Made by a program: the position numbers and the translations under genes. A stretch of DNA of 64,000 bases from Bradyrhizobium sp. CB1650. GTDB lineage: Bacteria > Pseudomonadota > Alphaproteobacteria > Rhizobiales > Xanthobacteraceae. The stretch is from the NCBI RefSeq assembly GCF_029761915.1, contig NZ_CP121695.1, forward strand, positions 6,167,501-6,231,500, written 5' to 3'. The number at the start of each line of letters is the position of its first letter. Position 1 is the stretch's first letter. The notes beneath the pieces were generated by a model that was not told the origin of the DNA, ran no database searches, and was given only the letters and a program-made list of their open reading frames with translations. Positions 26,594 to 34,789 of the stretch are shown piece after piece.

Positions 26594-28219
26594 ATGACCA
26601 CCCTCACCGGCGGCGAAGCGATCGTAAGCGGCCTCGTCGCCCATGGCGTCGACACCGTGTTCGGCCTGCCCGGCGCGCAGGTCTATGGCCTGTTCGACGC
26701 CTTCCACCAGGCGCAGCTCAAGGTGATCGGCGCGCGGCACGAGCAGGCCTGCGGCTACATGGCGTTCGGCTATGCGCGATCGAGCGGCAGGCCCGGCGTG
26801 TTCAGCGTGGTGCCAGGCCCCGGCGTGCTCAACGCCAGCGCGGCGCTGCTCACCGCGTACGGCTGCAACGAGCCGGTGCTGTGCGTCACCGGCCAGGTGC
26901 CGACGCAGTTTTTGGGCAAGGGCCGCGGTCATCTGCACGAGATGCCGGACCAGCTCGCAACCTTGCGCACCTACGTGAAGTGGGCAGAGCGCATCGAGTA
27001 TCCCGGCAACGCACCGACGGTCGTGGCGCGCGCCTTCCAGGAGATGATGTCGGGACGACGTGGTCCCGCATCGGTCGAAATGCCCTGGGACATCTTCACA
27101 CAGCGCGCGGACACGTCAGCCGCCGAGGTGTTGGAGCCGCTGCCCGCACCGCAGCCCGATCCGGACCTCGTGAAGCAGGCCGCGGCGCTCATCAGAGACA
27201 GTAAGGCGCCGATGATCTTCGTCGGCAGCGGCGCGATCGAGGCGCGCGAGGAGATCCTCGAGCTCGCCGAGATGATCGATGCGCCGGTGGTCGCGTTCCG
27301 CAGCGGACGCGGCATCGTCTCCAACGCGCATGAGCTCGGCCTGACCATGGCCGCCGCCTACAAGCTGTGGCCGAAGACCGACCTCATGATCGGCATCGGC
27401 TCGCGACTGGAGCTGCCGACCATGTCGCGCTGGCCTTATCGTCCCGCGGGCCTGAAGAGCATCCGCATCGACATCGATCCGGTCGAGATACGTCGCTTCG
27501 CCTCGGATGCGGCCATCATCGCCGACGCCAGGGCCGCGACCGCCGATCTCGCCGCCGCCGTGCGCAAGGCGGGCTACAGCAGGAGCGCAGGCCGCCGCGC
27601 GGCGATCCGCGAGGCCACGGCGGCAGCGCAAGCCGAGATCCAGCGCATCCAACCGCAGATGGCGTATCTCAACATCCTGCGCGAGGTGCTGCCGCCGAAC
27701 GCGATCGTGACCGACGAATTGTCGCAGGTCGGCTTCGCCTCCTGGTACGGCTTTCCGATCTACGAGCCGCGCACTTTCATCACCTCGGGCTATCAGGGCA
27801 CGCTGGGCTCGGGCTTCCCGACCGCGTTAGGTGCCAAGGTCGCCAATCCCGACAAGCCGGTGGTGGCGATCACCGGCGACGGCGGTTTCATGTTCGGCGT
27901 TCAAGAGCTTGCCACCGCCGTGCAGTTCAACATCGGCGTGGTGACGCTGGTGTTCAACAACAACGCCTACGGCAATGTCCGCCGCGACCAGCGCGAGCGT
28001 TTTGACGGCCGCGTGGTGGCGTCTGATCTGGTCAACCCGGATTTCGTCAAGCTCGCGGAGTCCTTCGGCGTCACTGCAGCGCGGGTGACCTCGCCGGATC
28101 ATTTCAAGGCCGCGCTGGAGAAGGCGCTCGCCCATGGCGGGCCGTATCTGATTTCGGTCGAAGTGCCGCGGGACTCCGAGGTCAGCCCCTGGGCGTTCAT
28201 TCACCCGCCGCAGCCCTGA
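26594..28219 (+). CDS. Thiamine-diphosphate-dependent enzyme (acetolactate synthase/benzoylformate decarboxylase-like)
   Basis: The 541-residue protein has all three ThDP-enzyme modules: an N-terminal PYR domain with the cofactor-activating Glu in GARHEQACGYMA, a central domain, and a PP domain with the GDGGFMFG...NNNAYGN cofactor motif. A TTG 18 bp earlier is an alternative start. Members decarboxylate 2-oxo acids or make acetohydroxy acids; which applies here is not visible. It closes the hpa operon, so a role on an aromatic 2-oxo acid such as a 4-hydroxyphenylpyruvate-like compound, feeding homoprotocatechuate, is an inference only. It is shorter than IlvB and lacks an adjacent small subunit. 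Confidence 0.82.
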   Translation: MTTLTGGEAIVSGLVAHGVDTVFGLPGAQVYGLFDAFHQAQLKVIGARHEQACGYMAFGYARSSGRPGVFSVVPGPGVLNASAALLTAYGCNEPVLCVTGQVPTQFLGKGRGHLHEMPDQLATLRTYVKWAERIEYPGNAPTVVARAFQEMMSGRRGPASVEMPWDIFTQRADTSAAEVLEPLPAPQPDPDLVKQAAALIRDSKAPMIFVGSGAIEAREEILELAEMIDAPVVAFRSGRGIVSNAHELGLTMAAAYKLWPKTDLMIGIGSRLELPTMSRWPYRPAGLKSIRIDIDPVEIRRFASDAAIIADARAATADLAAAVRKAGYSRSAGRRAAIREATAAAQAEIQRIQPQMAYLNILREVLPPNAIVTDELSQVGFASWYGFPIYEPRTFITSGYQGTLGSGFPTALGAKVANPDKPVVAITGDGGFMFGVQELATAVQFNIGVVTLVFNNNAYGNVRRDQRERFDGRVVASDLVNPDFVKLAESFGVTAARVTSPDHFKAALEKALAHGGPYLISVEVPRDSEVSPWAFIHPPQP

Positions 28220-28226
28220 CGACATC

Positions 28227-28264
28227 GTTCCGGGCTCGTGCTCGCGCGCGCCCCGGAATGACGA
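28227..28264. repeat. Half-copy of the GTCATTCCGGGG family repeat
   Basis: Only one arm pair, TTCCGGGCTCG...GCGCCCCGGAATGACG, is present, in the gap between the convergent ThDP enzyme and alkB. Confidence 0.55.
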
Positions 28265-28273
28265 ACGGAAACA

Positions 28274-28927
28274 TCAGCGCGTCCTGCGAAACGTCAGATT
28301 GATCCGTTGCCGGCCGAGCAGCGCGTGCTCGCCGTCGGCGAGCGGCGCGACGCCGTGATAGGCGAGCCGCGACGGGCCGCCCCAGACCACGACATCGCCA
28401 TGCACGAGCCGAAAACGGCGCGGCTTGTCGCTGCGCGCCATGCCGCCGAACAGGAAGACCGCCGGCAGCCCGAGTGAGACCGAGACGATCGGCGCCGAAT
28501 AGTCCAGTTCGTCCTTGTCCTGATGCAGCGACAGGCGGGTGCCGGGCTCATAGCGATTGACGAGGCAAGCATCGGGCGCGAAGCCGGCGAAACCGCCCTG
28601 CTCCGCAGCGCGGCGGGCCAGATCGCGGAACGCAAGCGGCATCTGTGGCCATGGCGCGTCGGATCGCGGATCAATCGCGTCATAGCGATAGCCGGTGTGA
28701 TCGGTGATCCAGCCGCGCTCGCCGCAATTCGTCATCGCCACGGACATCTGATAGCCGCCTGGCGTGGTCATCCGGCGGAACGGCGCCTGCGCTACTATCG
28801 CGCGCACCGCCGCGATAAGCTCGTTCTCGATCGGCTTGGCAAAGCCGCGCAGCAGCACCGCGCCTTCCGCGATCTCCTCGCGCGGTGGCTGTGCCTCGGC
28901 GACATTGTCGAACAAATCCGGCGTCAA
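28274..28927 (-). CDS. alkB: AlkB-type 2-oxoglutarate/Fe(II) DNA repair dioxygenase
   Basis: The 217-residue protein removes N-alkyl lesions (1-methyladenine, 3-methylcytosine) by oxidative demethylation. The full active site is visible: His135 and Asp137 (LSLHQDKDE), His191 (LAYHGVAPL) and the 2-oxoglutarate-binding Arg208/Arg214 (RINLTFRRTR). NRYEPGTRLSLHQD is the classic family block. It lies 9 bp after the second 2OG-oxygenase gene on the same strand, so the two form an operon. Confidence 0.92.
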   Translation of the reverse strand: MTPDLFDNVAEAQPPREEIAEGAVLLRGFAKPIENELIAAVRAIVAQAPFRRMTTPGGYQMSVAMTNCGERGWITDHTGYRYDAIDPRSDAPWPQMPLAFRDLARRAAEQGGFAGFAPDACLVNRYEPGTRLSLHQDKDELDYSAPIVSVSLGLPAVFLFGGMARSDKPRRFRLVHGDVVVWGGPSRLAYHGVAPLADGEHALLGRQRINLTFRRTR

Positions 28928-28936
28928 CGGCTGCGC

Positions 28937-29683
28937 TCACTTGGCATCGTGCAAGATCACCCCCAGCGTGTGGCGGTGGCCGGATCGAATCCGGCTGACG
29001 CCGTGGCGCAGATTAACGCGGTAGGTGCCGCGTGTCCCCTGCACCGGGCGATGATGCACGGCGAAGGCCACCGCGTCGCCCTGCGCCAGCGGCACCACCT
29101 CGGCGCGGGACTGCATGCGCGGACGCTGCTCGGTCAGCACGAACTCGCCGCCAGTGAAATCGCGTCCCGGTTCGGAGAGCAGGATCGCGACCTGGAGCGG
29201 GAATACGTGCTCGCCATAGAGATCCTGGTGGAGGCAGTTGTAATCGCCGGCCTCGTATTGCAGCAGCAGCGGCGTCGGCCGCGTCTGCCCCGCGTCGTGG
29301 CAGCGCTTCAGGAACGCGGAATGCACGGCGGGATAGCGGATGTCGATCCCCATCGCTTCGTTCCAGCGATTGGCGACGCCGTGCAGATGCGCGTAGAGCG
29401 CCGGGCGCAACTGCGCGATCAGGTCGGGCAGCGGATAGGCGAAATATTTGTACTCGCCGCGACCGAAGCCATGGCTTCCCATGACGATGCGACTGCGGAA
29501 GTTTGCGTCGTCCGGATAGAGCGCAGCGACGGCGCGGCATTCGTCCGGCGTCAGCAGGTCCTTCAGGACGGCACAGCCCTGGCCGTCGAGTTCGCCGGTG
29601 ACCTGCGCCCAGTCCAGGGCGTCGACGCGGGCGGCGAAGTCGGTTGACGGGGGATGGGACGATTTTCGCGCTGTTGCTGTCAT
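28937..29683 (-). CDS. 2OG-Fe(II) oxygenase partner of alkB
   Basis: The protein has 248 residues from the ATG at 29683; the frame upstream overlaps a repeat element. The double-stranded beta-helix site shows His152/Asp154 (NCLHQDLYG), a distal His at 210-211 (FAVHHRPVQG) and Arg222 (RGTYRVNLRHG). It belongs to a family of prokaryotic 2OG oxygenases often found beside alkB. Its substrate is not known to me; DNA-damage-related or protein hydroxylation are both open. It is the first gene of the alkB pair. Confidence 0.85.
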   Translation of the reverse strand: MTATARKSSHPPSTDFAARVDALDWAQVTGELDGQGCAVLKDLLTPDECRAVAALYPDDANFRSRIVMGSHGFGRGEYKYFAYPLPDLIAQLRPALYAHLHGVANRWNEAMGIDIRYPAVHSAFLKRCHDAGQTRPTPLLLQYEAGDYNCLHQDLYGEHVFPLQVAILLSEPGRDFTGGEFVLTEQRPRMQSRAEVVPLAQGDAVAFAVHHRPVQGTRGTYRVNLRHGVSRIRSGHRHTLGVILHDAK

Positions 29684-29740
29684 GGCTGCGACTCTCGCAA
29701 TACAACGCCCCCGCCGCCACCCGATTTCCGACTGTCTCCC

Positions 29741-29828
29741 CGTCATTGCGAAGAGCCCTTGCGACGACGCAATCCAGACTGTCACCGCGGAACGATTCTG
29801 GATTGCTTCGCTGCGCTCGCAATGACGG
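29741..29828. repeat. Palindromic repeat, GTCATTGCGAG family
   Basis: The arms CGTCATTGCGAAGAGC...GCAATCCAGAC and TCTGGATTGCTTCGCTGCGCTCGCAATGACG form a long hairpin. It lies between the DUF2848 gene and the 2OG oxygenase gene. Confidence 0.85.
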
Positions 29829-29840
29829 TGGGGACGGAAC

Positions 29841-30527
29841 CTAGCCCAGTACCGGCAGCGTGATCACTTCATACGCATGCTTGATCGTGCGCTTGAGCAC
29901 GGGATCCTCCAGCTCGAACTCGAAACGGTCGGCCGGGCGGATGCCGCCCTTGGCGGCGAAGGTGCCGCCGAACATGGCGCAGCCGTCCGGCAGCGCCTTG
30001 CCGTCGAAGCCGCGCGCGATCAGCTCGTCGACCGGCAACATCGCGTCCAGCGTTCCCTCCTGGTAGAGCACCCGCTCGCCGTCGATCCAAACGTGGGAGC
30101 GCAGGACCATCTTGTCCCAATGGCCGATGACGTCTTCGAGTTCCCACAGGACCGGCGCGAGCACCTTGTCGCACATCTGCTTCGAGACCGTCACGTTGTA
30201 GGCCTCGACCTTGCGGTCGGTGTGGTCGGAACCGCAACCGACGAAGATGCGGCCCTGCCAGCCGACCAGCACGAACTCGACTTCGCCGCTGGAATGGCCG
30301 CCGCAGCATTCGATGCTGTCTTCCGTGGTCAGTCGCCGCGCCGAGACGCGGTAATAGATCGGCGTCGAGGCCGGACGGGCGATGCCGACCGCCTCGAGCT
30401 CCGCGATGTGCTTGTCGCGCGCGACGGGATCGCGGCCGGTCCAGCCGGCGATGACGGCCTGGTCGATCGCAAGCGTCAACGGGGTTGTCGTGTCCTGGGC
30501 GTCGACGATGAAAGCGAGGTCAAACAC
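29841..30527 (-). CDS. DUF2848 family protein
   Basis: The 228-residue protein matches the DUF2848 family in length and in its opening (MFDLAFIVDAQ) and blocks such as YYRVSARRLT, GCGSDHTDRKVEAY and KQMCDKVLAPVLWELEDVI. The fold is probably related to fumarylacetoacetate-hydrolase-like enzymes (the HxD-type acidic residues and the FGGTF segment fit), but no activity is established. It overlaps the upstream amidase gene by 8 bp, so a shared pathway step on an amide or its carboxylate is likely. Confidence 0.8.
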   Translation of the reverse strand: MFDLAFIVDAQDTTTPLTLAIDQAVIAGWTGRDPVARDKHIAELEAVGIARPASTPIYYRVSARRLTTEDSIECCGGHSSGEVEFVLVGWQGRIFVGCGSDHTDRKVEAYNVTVSKQMCDKVLAPVLWELEDVIGHWDKMVLRSHVWIDGERVLYQEGTLDAMLPVDELIARGFDGKALPDGCAMFGGTFAAKGGIRPADRFEFELEDPVLKRTIKHAYEVITLPVLG

Positions 30528-31869
30528 GGATCACGGCCTCCATCCCGGCAGCGAGATCGAAGATGCGACGGTCCGATCCGCCCGCACCCGCCAGCATCAG
30601 TCCGACGGGCACGTCGCCTTCGCGATGCGCCGGCAGCGAGATGGCGCAGCCGTCGATCATGTTGATCAGGGTGCAATTGCGCAAGGAGCGCAGGTTCGCG
30701 GTGGCGAACGCCTTGTCGTCGGCGAGATCGGCGATCTTCGGCGGCGTATTGGCGGTGGTCGGGAGCACCAGCGCATCATAGGGCGCAATGCGCGCATTGA
30801 CGCGCGCGATCAGCGAGCGGCGCTCGTTGAGAAGATCGATGTAATCGGCCGCGCTCTGCACCTCGCCGCGCATGATGCGCACGAAGACACGGGGATCATA
30901 GACATCGCCCTTGGACGTGATGAGATATCGGTGCCAGGCGAAGCTTTCGGCCGCGGCAAAGCCGCCCTTGGCGTTCATCGGGCCAATATCGTGGAACTCA
31001 GCCATCTCGATCCGCTCGATGGTGGCGCCATGATCGACGAGTGCCTTCAGCGCACGCTCGAATGTCTCGGCCACCGGCGAGTCCAGATCGTCAAGCGCGA
31101 TCGTGGTCGGCACGGCCAGCCGCATGCCCGTCACGGGACGCGGCTTCAACGCAACGAGAGGCTCATTGGCCAGTACCGCATCGAGTACGGCACAGCAACT
31201 GACCGATCGTGCCAGCGGTCCGATGCTGTCGAGCGAGAACGACAGCGGCACCGAGCCGTCGAGCGGCACGCGACGCTGCGTCGGCTTGTAACCGACGATG
31301 CCGTTATAGGCGGCGGGAATCCGGCAGGAGCCGCCGGTGTCGGTGCCAAGCGCGCCATGTGCCATGCCGTCCAGCACGGAAACCGCTGCACCCGAGGACG
31401 AGCCGCCGGGCACGTGGCCTTCAGCCCGGTTCCAGGCGCCTTTCGGCGTGCCATAGTGCGGATTGATACCGATACCGGAATAGGCGAACTCGGTCATGTT
31501 GGTCCGGCCGATCAGGACGAAGCCGGCCTGGCGCAGCCGCGCAACCGCCGCCGCATCGTGTTCGGCCGGATCGGAATCATCGAGCGCGCGAGAGCCGGCG
31601 CGCGTCGTCTGGCCTTTGATGTCGAAGAGATCCTTGATCGAGATCGGGATACCGGCATAGCGCGACGGCACGGCCTTGACCTTGCGTAAGGTATCCATCG
31701 CATCCGCGGTCGCGAGCGCCGCGTTCTTGTCGACATGGATGAAGGTGCGCTGACCTTCGCCGGCTGGATCGGCGATCCTGGCGATACACGCCTCGACCAG
31801 CTTGCGGGAGGTCGTGCGGCCGCTTTCGAGGTCTTCGGCAAGCTTTGCCAGTGTCGGGAAATTGGGCAT
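30520..31869 (-). CDS. Amidase signature family amidohydrolase
   Basis: The 449-residue enzyme has the amidase-signature catalytic triad: Lys79 (ISIKDLFD), cis-Ser157 in the GGSSSG loop (155-160) and nucleophile Ser181 (GTDTGGSCRIP). The start MPNFPTL at 31869 is chosen because the longer frame to 32931 runs antisense through the DUF35 and thiolase genes. It hydrolyses an amide to acid and ammonia; relatives include allophanate hydrolase, aryl-acylamidase and GatA. It is divergent from the DUF35/thiolase genes and translationally coupled to the DUF2848 gene. Confidence 0.88.
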   Translation of the reverse strand: MPNFPTLAKLAEDLESGRTTSRKLVEACIARIADPAGEGQRTFIHVDKNAALATADAMDTLRKVKAVPSRYAGIPISIKDLFDIKGQTTRAGSRALDDSDPAEHDAAAVARLRQAGFVLIGRTNMTEFAYSGIGINPHYGTPKGAWNRAEGHVPGGSSSGAAVSVLDGMAHGALGTDTGGSCRIPAAYNGIVGYKPTQRRVPLDGSVPLSFSLDSIGPLARSVSCCAVLDAVLANEPLVALKPRPVTGMRLAVPTTIALDDLDSPVAETFERALKALVDHGATIERIEMAEFHDIGPMNAKGGFAAAESFAWHRYLITSKGDVYDPRVFVRIMRGEVQSAADYIDLLNERRSLIARVNARIAPYDALVLPTTANTPPKIADLADDKAFATANLRSLRNCTLINMIDGCAISLPAHREGDVPVGLMLAGAGGSDRRIFDLAAGMEAVIRV

Positions 31870-32046
31870 GTCTGTCTCACGGAATATTGGCGCGCGCAAT
31901 CTATCGCGCCGGCTCAGTTCGACACAAGCATTGTGCGCATGATGGCATGCGCGCGCGTTGCTGGACCGTTGACGCGCCATAGTCAATTGTCGCATCAAGA
32001 TCGAAACAGGCAGGCGCCAAGCCTGTATCCGGGAGGACTTGCCGAC

Positions 32047-32460
32047 ATGGCCGAACCGCAGCGTGCGCGACCGAAACCGACGCCGGAAACCCAGCATTTC
32101 TGGGACGGCACGAAAGCGGGCGAGCTGCGCCTGCAGCGCTGCGACGCCTGCGCGCATGTCTACTTTCCGCCGCGCCCGTTCTGCCCGTCCTGCGCCTCGC
32201 GCACGGTCTCCGTCTTCAAGGCGAGCGGCCAGGGCTTTCTCTACAGCTATGTGATCAACCACCGTCCGGCCGCGCCGGGCTTCACGCCCCCTTATGCGAT
32301 CGCGGTGGTCGAGCTTGCGGAGGGGCCGCGGATGATGAGCAACATCATCGATTGCGCCCAGACGCCGGAGGCGCTCGCGCTCGACATGAAGCTCGAGGTC
32401 GCCTTCGAGAAGCTCGACGACGACATCACCCTCCCCGTGTTCCGTCCGGCGAAGGGGTAG
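32047..32460 (+). CDS. Zn-ribbon/OB-fold DUF35 protein, thiolase partner
   Basis: The 137-residue protein has an N-terminal rubredoxin-like zinc ribbon (Cys32, Cys35, Cys46, Cys49 in CDAC...CPSC) followed by an acyl-CoA-binding OB fold. The start follows GGGAGGA. DUF35 proteins form heteromeric complexes with thiolase-like proteins, for example the steroid side-chain aldolases Ltp2-ChsH2 and mevalonate-pathway complexes in archaea. Here the thiolase-like gene starts 3 bp downstream, so the two very probably form such a complex. Confidence 0.9.
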   Translation: MAEPQRARPKPTPETQHFWDGTKAGELRLQRCDACAHVYFPPRPFCPSCASRTVSVFKASGQGFLYSYVINHRPAAPGFTPPYAIAVVELAEGPRMMSNIIDCAQTPEALALDMKLEVAFEKLDDDITLPVFRPAKG

Positions 32461-32463
32461 ACC

Positions 32464-33603
32464 ATGCGCAGGAACCAGGTCGCCGTCATCGGCGCGGCCG
32501 AGACCACCGAACTCGGCGTCATCCCCAACATGTCGCAGCTCCAGCTCCATGCAGATGCAGCGCTCAATGCCATTGCCGATGCCGGGCTGAAACTGTCCGA
32601 CATCGACGGCTTTGCCACCGCCGTTGAGACGCCGCAGCAGGTCTGCCATTACCTCGGCATCAAGCCGACCTGGGTCGACGGCACCTCCGTCGGCGGCTGC
32701 TCCTTCATGCTGCACGTCCGCCACGCCGCCGCGGCGATCGAGGCCGGCCTGTGCAAGACCGTGCTGATCACCCATGCCGAGAGTGGCAAGTCTATGATCG
32801 GCAAGCAACCGCGCTTCACTGCGCCCGACAGCCTCAACGGCCAGTTCGAGGCGCCCTACGGCGTCTACGGCCCGCCCAGCATGTTCCCGATCCCCGTGCC
32901 GCGCTTCATGAAGACCTACGGCATCACCCACGAGCAGCTCGCCGCGGTCGCGGTGGTGCAGCGGGAATGGGCGGCGAAGAATCCGCGCGCGATGATGAAG
33001 GACCCGATCACGGTCGCCGACGTCCTCAACTCGCGCATGATCGCCTATCCGTTCCGGCTACTGCAGTGCTGCCTCGTCACCGACGGCGGCGGCGCGCTGA
33101 TCCTGACCTCGGCCGACCGCGCCAAGGACTTTCCGAGGAAGCCCGTCTACATCATGGGCACCGGCGAAAGCGTCGAGACGCCGATGGTCAGCCAGATGGA
33201 GACGTTCAACTCCTCGCGCGCCTTCAAGGTCGCCGGTCCCCTCGCCTTCAAGGAGGCCGGCATCGCGCACAAGGACGTCGATCATCTCATGATCTACGAT
33301 GCGTTCGCGCATCTGCCGCTGTTCGGCCTCGGCGATCTCGGCTTCATGCCGTATGAGGAGACCGGCAAGTTCATCGCCGACGGCAACACGAGACCTGGCG
33401 GCAAGCTGCCGCTCAACACCAATGGCGGCGGCCTGTCCTACATGCATTCGGGCATGTATGGCATGTACGCCCTCCAGGAGAGCGTGCGCCAGATGCGCGG
33501 CATCGCACCGGCGCAGGTGCCGAACGCGAAGATCTCGGTGTGCCACGGCGTCGGCGGCATGTTCGCAGCGAGCGGCACGATCGTGTTTACGAACGAGAGG
33601 TAG
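32464..33603 (+). CDS. SCP2-type thiolase-like protein
   Basis: The 379-residue thiolase-fold protein has the SCP2/Ltp branch features: opening QVAVIGAAETTELG, a DGTSVGGCSFMLHVRHAAAA segment at about the active-site Cys position, and C-terminal HSGMYGMYAL and ISVCHGVGGMFAASGT. With the DUF35 gene 3 bp upstream it is either a condensing/cleaving thiolase or a retro-aldolase acting on a beta-hydroxyacyl-CoA. Pairing favours the aldolase-type complex, but the conserved Cys/His set does not exclude thiolysis. Confidence 0.88.
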   Translation: MRRNQVAVIGAAETTELGVIPNMSQLQLHADAALNAIADAGLKLSDIDGFATAVETPQQVCHYLGIKPTWVDGTSVGGCSFMLHVRHAAAAIEAGLCKTVLITHAESGKSMIGKQPRFTAPDSLNGQFEAPYGVYGPPSMFPIPVPRFMKTYGITHEQLAAVAVVQREWAAKNPRAMMKDPITVADVLNSRMIAYPFRLLQCCLVTDGGGALILTSADRAKDFPRKPVYIMGTGESVETPMVSQMETFNSSRAFKVAGPLAFKEAGIAHKDVDHLMIYDAFAHLPLFGLGDLGFMPYEETGKFIADGNTRPGGKLPLNTNGGGLSYMHSGMYGMYALQESVRQMRGIAPAQVPNAKISVCHGVGGMFAASGTIVFTNER

Positions 33604-33607
33604 GGCT

Positions 33608-33728
33608 GTCATTCCACATTGCGCAAGCGCGCAATGGGGGCGGCGCGTAAGCGACGAGCCCGGAATCCATGACCACGATCGGGAGTATGGATTCCGGGCT
33701 CGCGCCAAGAGCCGCGCCCCGGAATGAC
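33608..33728. repeat. Palindromic repeat, GTCATTCCGGGG family
   Basis: The arms GAGCCCGGAATCCAT and ATGGATTCCGGGCTCG with terminal GTCATTCC/GGAATGAC pairs fill the gap between the thiolase and SDR genes. Confidence 0.85.
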
Positions 33729-33761
33729 GACGGAATTTGGAACGGATAGCGGAGAACCCAC

Positions 33762-34676
33762 ATGACAAAATCACTGCAGGACAAGGTCATCATCGTCACC
33801 GGCGCAGGCCGGGGCATCGGCCGCGAGATCGCGCTGCTCTGCGCCGCGGAAGGCGCCAAGGTAGTCGTCAACGATCCCGGCGGCGCCGCCGACGGCGCCG
33901 GCTCGAATGCTGCGCCCGCCGAGGAGGTGATCGAGGAGATCAAGAAGCGCGGCGGCACCGCGGTCGCCAATTTCGAGTCGGTGGCGGAAGCGATCCCCGC
34001 GAGCAAGATCGTGAAGACCGCGACCGATCATTTCGGCCGGCTCGACGGGGTCGTCAACAATGCCGGCATCTTGCGCGACATGATCTTCCACAAGATGAGC
34101 GTGGAAGCCTTCGAGGCCGTCATCAAGGTGCACCTGATGGGCTCGTTCTACGTCTCTCACGCCGCGGCGCGGATTTTCCGCGAGCAGGAGAGCGGCTCCT
34201 TCGTGCACTTCACCTCGACCTCGGGCCTGATCGGCAATTTCGGCCAGGCCAACTACGCCGCCGCCAAGCTCGGCATCGTCGGCCTGTCGAAGTCGATCGC
34301 GCTCGACATGGGCCGCTTCAACGTCCGCTCCAACTGCGTCTCGCCTTTCGCCTGGACCCGCATGATCGGCACCATCCCGACCGAGACCGAAGCCGAGAAG
34401 GCACGCGTCGAGAAAATCAAGCAGATGGGACCGGAGAAGATCGCTCCGGTCTGCGGCTATCTGCTCTCTGACGCCGCCAAGGACGTCACCGGGCAGATCT
34501 TCGGCGTGCGCATGAACGAGATCTTCCTGTTCAGCCAGAATCGTCCGATCCGCTCGGTGCAGAGCAGCGACGGCTGGACGCCGCAATCGATCGCGGAACA
34601 TGCGATGCCGGCGCTGAAGGGCTCGTTCTACAAGCTCGACCGCTCGGCTGACATCTTCACCTGGGATCCCGTCTAG
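33762..34676 (+). CDS. SDR oxidoreductase, 3-hydroxyacyl-CoA dehydrogenase-like
   Basis: The 304-residue short-chain dehydrogenase has TGAGRGIG at 13-20, NNAG at 98-101 and the catalytic Ser151, Tyr164, Lys168 (YAAAK). The length and the segment VVNDPGGAADGAGS resemble the dehydrogenase unit of peroxisomal multifunctional enzyme type 2, which oxidises (3R)-hydroxyacyl-CoA. It fits downstream of the DUF35/thiolase pair as the step that makes or removes a 3-oxo group. GGAG lies upstream of the ATG. Confidence 0.88.
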   Translation: MTKSLQDKVIIVTGAGRGIGREIALLCAAEGAKVVVNDPGGAADGAGSNAAPAEEVIEEIKKRGGTAVANFESVAEAIPASKIVKTATDHFGRLDGVVNNAGILRDMIFHKMSVEAFEAVIKVHLMGSFYVSHAAARIFREQESGSFVHFTSTSGLIGNFGQANYAAAKLGIVGLSKSIALDMGRFNVRSNCVSPFAWTRMIGTIPTETEAEKARVEKIKQMGPEKIAPVCGYLLSDAAKDVTGQIFGVRMNEIFLFSQNRPIRSVQSSDGWTPQSIAEHAMPALKGSFYKLDRSADIFTWDPV

Positions 34677-34789
34677 ACGGATTTCCGCTTTGCTGCGCTG
34701 CGATCTGCGGTTGCCCAGGTGCAGATCGCCCGCTTTACGCCCGAATGCGGTCGGATGGTCCTCCTCTCAACAAAAAATGGGAGGCAACT

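Noticed and set aside
31870..32931. N-terminal extension of the amidase frame
   Set aside because: The extra residues are antisense to the DUF35 and thiolase genes; the amidase family begins at MPNFPTL (31869).
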